This document shows positions 14,802-17,775 of a stretch of DNA of 17,775 nucleotides, piece after piece. A program made the translations under genes and the position numbers. Numbering within the stretch: the stretch's first letter is position 1; every line of letters starts with the position of its first letter. The notes beneath the pieces were generated by a model that was not told the origin of the DNA, did no database searches, and saw only the letters and a list, made by a program, of their open reading frames with translations. Source of the DNA: DATJGF01 sp035495315 (GTDB lineage: Bacteria; Verrucomicrobiota; Verrucomicrobiia; Limisphaerales; UBA8199); assembly GCA_035495315.1 (NCBI GenBank), contig DATJGF010000191.1:1-17775 (forward strand), written 5' to 3'.

Positions 14802-15728
14802 CTACACGTGGAAATCGCCTGGGTCCGCCGGCATGTCCTTCTTGCTCATCACCTTCACATTGGCTTCTTCCTGAACCACCAAGGAGTGGGCTGGAACACT
14901 GGAAGTCAGAAAAACATTTGCCCCGATGGTGCTGCCTTCGCCAACGACAGTGTCGCCGCCCATAATAGTAGCGCCCGCATAAATAGTAACGTGGTCCTCA
15001 ATCGTCGGGTGACGGCGATGGCCGCGCAGCTTTTGCCCGAGTGAAAGCGATTTAGCCACCAGGCCGACCCCCTGGTACATCTTGACATGATCGCCGATAA
15101 CCGACGTTTCACCGACGACAGTCCCGGTGCAGTGGTCGACAAAGAAGTGCGACCCGATCTGTGCCCCCGGATGCAGATCCATCCCGGTGCGGGCGTGTGC
15201 CCACTCGGTCATGATGCGCGGGATCAGCGGGATTTTATTGAGGTAGAGTTCGTGTGCGAGGCGCTGGACCGCGATGGTCTCAATGAAAGGATAAGCGACA
15301 ATGACTTCTTCCTTGCTCAAGGCCGCCGGGTCGCCGTTGTAGGCCGCCTCCGTATCGGCCTGCAGCATCTCGCGGATGCGCGGCAGGCTGGCGAGGAATT
15401 CAACGGTAAAGGCTCGGGCGATTGGGCGCAGGTCACGCTTGGGGCTTTGAAGCTCGGGCGGCGGCGAGTACTCGAGACTCTTGGCAATTTCCTCTTCGAG
15501 GTTTACAAGCACTTCCTTCACCAGTGCCTCGGTTACCGTTTTGATTTTCGACGAGTGGATCAATTGCTCGTCAAAGAAGCCTGGAAACAACAGCCGCAGC
15601 AGGGCGCAAGTGATTGAGGCAATAGCCTGCTTGGAAGGCAGATTTTTGCCATCCAAATGATTGATGCCGCCGACCTTTCCATACGAATCGATCAGCCGCT
15701 CGGTTAGTTGGTTCACCGTTATCTGCAC
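14802..15728 (-). CDS. cysE: Serine O-acetyltransferase
   Basis: It transfers acetyl from acetyl-CoA to L-serine, making O-acetylserine, the first step of cysteine synthesis. The 308 residues have an N-terminal helical domain (about 1-180) and a left-handed beta-helix of hexapeptide repeats (about 183-285). The catalytic pair is present with the same 15-residue spacing as in E. coli: Asp184 in 'GMDLHPGA' and His199 in 'VDHCTGTVVGET'. The length fits the longer form of the enzyme rather than the short EpsC type. The start is GTG at 15728 with AAAGGA upstream at a rather long distance. It ends in Phe-His-Val rather than the hydrophobic Ile that often docks the partner CysK. The next gene lies 206 bp away, so it is probably a separate transcript. 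Confidence 0.95.
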   Translation of the reverse strand: MQITVNQLTERLIDSYGKVGGINHLDGKNLPSKQAIASITCALLRLLFPGFFDEQLIHSSKIKTVTEALVKEVLVNLEEEIAKSLEYSPPPELQSPKRDLRPIARAFTVEFLASLPRIREMLQADTEAAYNGDPAALSKEEVIVAYPFIETIAVQRLAHELYLNKIPLIPRIMTEWAHARTGMDLHPGAQIGSHFFVDHCTGTVVGETSVIGDHVKMYQGVGLVAKSLSLGQKLRGHRRHPTIEDHVTIYAGATIMGGDTVVGEGSTIGANVFLTSSVPAHSLVVQEEANVKVMSKKDMPADPGDFHV

Positions 15729-15818
15729 AGGCCGAAGTATCCTTTAATTATGCACCGTTCGCAAGCAGCCGGGTAGCATACGACCAGGATCCAAAGGACG
15801 GAAGATTACCGGCCTGAC

Positions 15819-15860
15819 TGGGCGTCCCTGTTGGGGAGCAGGCCCAATCAGGGACGCCCG
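15819..15860. repeat. Strong hairpin in the divergent spacer
   Basis: The 489-bp spacer 15729-16217 separates leftward cysE from the rightward permease. It holds an 11-bp perfect stem (GGGCGTCCCTG at 15820-15830 with CAGGGACGCCC at 15849-15859). After a one-base bulge the stem continues with TTGGG/CCCAA around a 7-nt loop. No T-run follows on either side, so it is not a terminator. It resembles a mobile or REP-like palindromic unit, or an RNA element. Confidence 0.6.
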
Positions 15861-15964
15861 GCGCGGCGCCAGCGTGTCTTGGTTGATTAAATATTTAAAA
15901 TGTCAAAGAGCGTAGGCGCCAAACAGGCGATTCAAAGCTCGACGGTTGGGTGCCTTTCCAAATC

Positions 15965-16002
15965 AGTGCAAAGTAGTGCAAAGTAGTGCAAAGTGGTGCA
16001 AC
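15965..16002. repeat. 10-bp tandem repeat, four units
   Basis: Nearly four copies of AGTGCAAAGT run head to tail (15965-16002); the middle copies are identical and the outer ones diverge slightly. The period is one helical turn, so a protein could bind repeatedly on one DNA face. It lies about 215 bp before the first possible permease start. The short open frames crossing it look random, and I see no gene in the spacer. Confidence 0.75.
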
Positions 16003-16319
16003 GGGCTGGGAAGCTAAGGGCAGCGGAGGACCGGCAACCAATTGCAGACGGAAGAAATATGTTGGCCGAACGAGCTCCAGCTTTCCCTGTCGCAGAATGG
16101 ATGGTGACAAACAATTCATCGCCGAGAGTCTAGACCCGGCGTGTGGAGGAGTCTTCTTAGGGGAACGATTTTTTTATTAAGAAAGGCGACCGCGCTTTAG
16201 ATTGCTTCGGTCAACATGTGACTCGGAAGGGTTCGCTATCCGCAGGCATGCCTCCCAGGGTGGTGTTACCACCCGTGATTTCTTTAAAAAGCGACGCAGC
16301 TCAAATATTCTGCGCCTCG

Positions 16320-17078
16320 ATGCTGCAACACTGGCAATTCCCGGTCCTATTCGCGACCGGTCTGGCGGCGGGGTTTGTGGATTCCATCGCCGGTGGTGGA
16401 GGCCTCATCACCGTACCGGTGCTGTTGAATTTAGGACTGGGGCCGCAGGAGGCCCTCGGCACCAATAAACTACAAGCCACCTTCGGTTCTGGAAGTGCCG
16501 CCTGGCATTATGCCGCAGCGAAAACCGTCAGACCCCAGAATTGCACGAGAGGTTTTACCTTCTCCTTTCTGGGCGCCGCGTTGGGCGCGTTGGTCGTGCA
16601 ACGAATCGACCCTTCCTTTTTGCGGACAGCGATCCCGTTCCTGCTGATTGCGGTAGTAGTTTATACGTTATTCAAGCCACAGCTTGGCGCGACAGACTTG
16701 CACCCGCGAATGGATCCCTTTTGGTTCGATGTGCTTTTCGGGCTATTAATCGGTTTCTACGACGGCTTCTTTGGACCCGGCACCGGCACATTTTGGACGA
16801 TGGCGTATATGCTGGGGCTGGGGTTCAACATGACGCGCGCAACCGGTTACACCAAAGTGATGAACTTCGCCAGTAATCTCAGTGCGCTGGCGTTCTTTCT
16901 TCTTGGAGGGAAAGTTCATTTTGCGGCGGGCCTGGTCATGGGCGTGGGGCAGCTAGCTGGCGCGCGGATTGGCGCGCGAATGGTCATTGCCAAGGGGACT
17001 CGATTCATCAGACCGATTTTCATTACGGTGGTACTGGCGCTGACAATCAAACTCGTCTACGGCGCATATCATAAGTAA
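16320..17078 (+). CDS. TauE/SafE-family sulfite/sulfonate-type permease
   Basis: This 252-residue inner-membrane protein belongs to the TauE/SafE family of putative anion exporters (sulfite, sulfoacetate and related compounds). The glycine-rich first-helix motif 'DSIAGGGGLITVPVLL' (about 21-36) and its repeat 'GFYDGFFGPGTGTFW' (about 146-160) mark the two-fold repeat of the family. About seven or eight hydrophobic segments follow. I chose the ATG at 16320 because it gives the usual family length and places the first helix at the N-terminus. A GTG at 16218 or ATG at 16248 would add 34 or 24 polar residues. No clear Shine-Dalgarno precedes any of them. The substrate cannot be read from sequence; adjacency to cysE (divergent) hints at sulfur metabolism but may be coincidence. 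Confidence 0.9.
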   Translation: MLQHWQFPVLFATGLAAGFVDSIAGGGGLITVPVLLNLGLGPQEALGTNKLQATFGSGSAAWHYAAAKTVRPQNCTRGFTFSFLGAALGALVVQRIDPSFLRTAIPFLLIAVVVYTLFKPQLGATDLHPRMDPFWFDVLFGLLIGFYDGFFGPGTGTFWTMAYMLGLGFNMTRATGYTKVMNFASNLSALAFFLLGGKVHFAAGLVMGVGQLAGARIGARMVIAKGTRFIRPIFITVVLALTIKLVYGAYHK

Positions 17079-17188
17079 GGGGCTCTTGGGCGCCGACTGC
17101 ACCCCGCGCGAGTCTTGCTGATTAGGGCTGGCTACCTCCGTTTTTTGTTTTGCGCGGGTCAGCGGTCAAGGCTAGTTTGATGCGGCTT

Positions 17189-17262
17189 TGTCCGGTGGTG
17201 TAATGGTAGCACAAGAGTCTTTGGAGCTCTTTGTCATGGTTCGAATCCATGCCGGACAGCCA
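17189..17262 (+). tRNA. trnQ: tRNA-Gln (anticodon UUG)
   Basis: A full cloverleaf folds by hand. The 7-bp acceptor stem is TGTCCGG/CCGGACA and the D-arm GTGT/GCAC. The anticodon stem AGAGT/GCTCT closes a CTTTGGA loop (anticodon TTG), and the T-stem CATGG/CCATG closes TTCGAAT. The discriminator G and an encoded CCA end the gene. It reads CAA codons. It stands alone, 110 bp after the permease stop. Confidence 0.96.
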
Positions 17263-17349
17263 GTTTTCGGCAGGAAAATGAGGATCCAACCCTTTCCCTG
17301 AGTTACTAGTCCCAACAGCGTTCGGTCAGGCCACCACCGATTCCTGTAG

Positions 17350-17363
17350 TGTAAAACCTTACA
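17350..17363. promoter_or_regulatory. Palindrome upstream of the edge gene
   Basis: TGTAA and TTACA arms surround a 4-bp centre, 58 bp before the ATG of the last gene and in the spacer after the tRNA. It may be an operator for that gene; no promoter hexamers are clear. Confidence 0.25.
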
Positions 17364-17421
17364 ACTCGAATAGTGGTTTCCCCGACAGACAGCAGCATCG
17401 ACTCCATACTAGACTAGAGCC

Positions 17422-17775
17422 ATGAACAGCCACAGACGGTTAGTTGTCGCCATAGCGCTACTTACTGTTCTGCCTTTGAAAGCAGCCCTGATCGTGCGCG
17501 ACGGTGGCATGGTTTATGATGACGTCCAGAATCGGACGTGGTTGCAGGACGCCAATTACGCCAACACTCACGGCTACGATTCCACAGGAGGTGTGATGGA
17601 TTGGGCCACAGCATACAGTTGGGTGGCCACCATCAACGTTGGGGGCTTTACCGACTGGCGGCTGCCGACGCAGACCGAATTCAGACCTTGGTTTGAGACA
17701 CGACTTTGCGATTACAGCGATCCGACTAATCCACAGTTACACTCTGGCCCCTTTACTAATATTCAGTTCTCTCCT
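17422..17775 (+). CDS. Exported DUF1566-type protein, cut by the window edge
   Basis: An open frame of 118 codons runs from the ATG at 17422 to the window end without a stop, so only the N-terminal part is present. A signal peptide (about 1-21, hydrophobic 8-19, cleavage near LKAA-L) is followed by 'VRDGGMVYDDVQNRTWLQDANYA' in two parts (about 24-46). 'DWATAYSW' and 'GGFTDWRLPTQTEF' come next, the hallmark of the DUF1566 (Lcl C-terminal) domain. Proteins with this domain are secreted and often carry a PEP-CTERM sorting tail, which could lie outside the window. The function is unknown; surface exposure is likely. Confidence 0.82.
   Translation, partial: MNSHRRLVVAIALLTVLPLKAALIVRDGGMVYDDVQNRTWLQDANYANTHGYDSTGGVMDWATAYSWVATINVGGFTDWRLPTQTEFRPWFETRLCDYSDPTNPQLHSGPFTNIQFSP

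Noticed and set aside
15895..16180. Short open frames on both strands across the 10-bp repeats
   Set aside because: Their middle parts are just translations of the tandem repeat, and no start has a Shine-Dalgarno. They look like chance frames.
17103..17158. CCCGCGC/GCGCGGG inverted repeat with T-runs after the permease gene
   Set aside because: The T-run lies inside the 42-nt loop rather than after the stem, so it is not a standard intrinsic terminator.
17189..17421. tRNA-Gln as an integration site for a mobile element
   Set aside because: I found no repeat of the tRNA 3' end in the window and no integrase gene; the next gene is an ordinary exported protein.
1..17775. CRISPR array, insertion sequence or defence system
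   Set aside because: No spaced direct repeats of CRISPR type, no transposase or integrase frame, and no nuclease or toxin-antitoxin pair were seen on either strand.

Overview
The window looks like a chromosomal piece of a Verrucomicrobiota bacterium, probably from the Pedosphaera/Limisphaerales side. The reasons are moderate GC, many secreted proteins of the kind common in that group, and a 51-residue 'small basic protein' of a family I know only from Verrucomicrobia and Chlamydiae. This placement is an inference from gene content; no 16S gene is present. Nearly all genes from 75 to 15728 lie on the minus strand and read right to left. Only the three features at the right end (transporter, tRNA, edge gene) are on the plus strand.

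Right to left on the minus strand, the first block is housekeeping: serine O-acetyltransferase (cysE), the small basic protein, an RsuA/RluB-type rRNA pseudouridine synthase, an exported SH3-domain protein, folD and a small DUF6941-like protein. From the pseudouridine synthase to the DUF6941-like gene the spacing is 3 nt, then a 1-nt overlap (TAATG), then a probable TTGA overlap, so these four are almost certainly one operon. An unknown membrane protein and a TPR/coiled-coil/LysM lipoprotein follow.

The second block (9052 to 2305) is a polysaccharide export locus. Its genes encode an outer-membrane beta-barrel, a Wzc-like chain-length regulator fused to a tyrosine autokinase, a short Wza-like outer-membrane polysaccharide export (OPX) lipoprotein, a tail-anchored FHA-like protein, and a 671-residue protein I do not recognise. 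The OPX protein stops right after its SLBB domain and lacks the C-terminal helix that forms the outer-membrane pore in E. coli Wza. It therefore probably needs the neighbouring beta-barrel, as in the composite OPX/barrel systems known from Myxococcus. A 14-bp palindrome lies upstream of the barrel gene, and an intrinsic-terminator-like hairpin sits between the barrel gene and the kinase gene. No glycosyltransferase, flippase or polymerase is in the window, so the polymer is unknown. A large secreted multidomain beta protein (2015 to 75) closes the left side.

The right end holds a 489-bp spacer with a strong hairpin and a 10-bp tandem repeat, then a TauE/SafE-family permease, tRNA-Gln(UUG), and the start of an exported DUF1566-type protein cut by the window edge. 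The first 47 bases are an exact inverted copy of 772-818, which may be an assembly or contig-end artefact.
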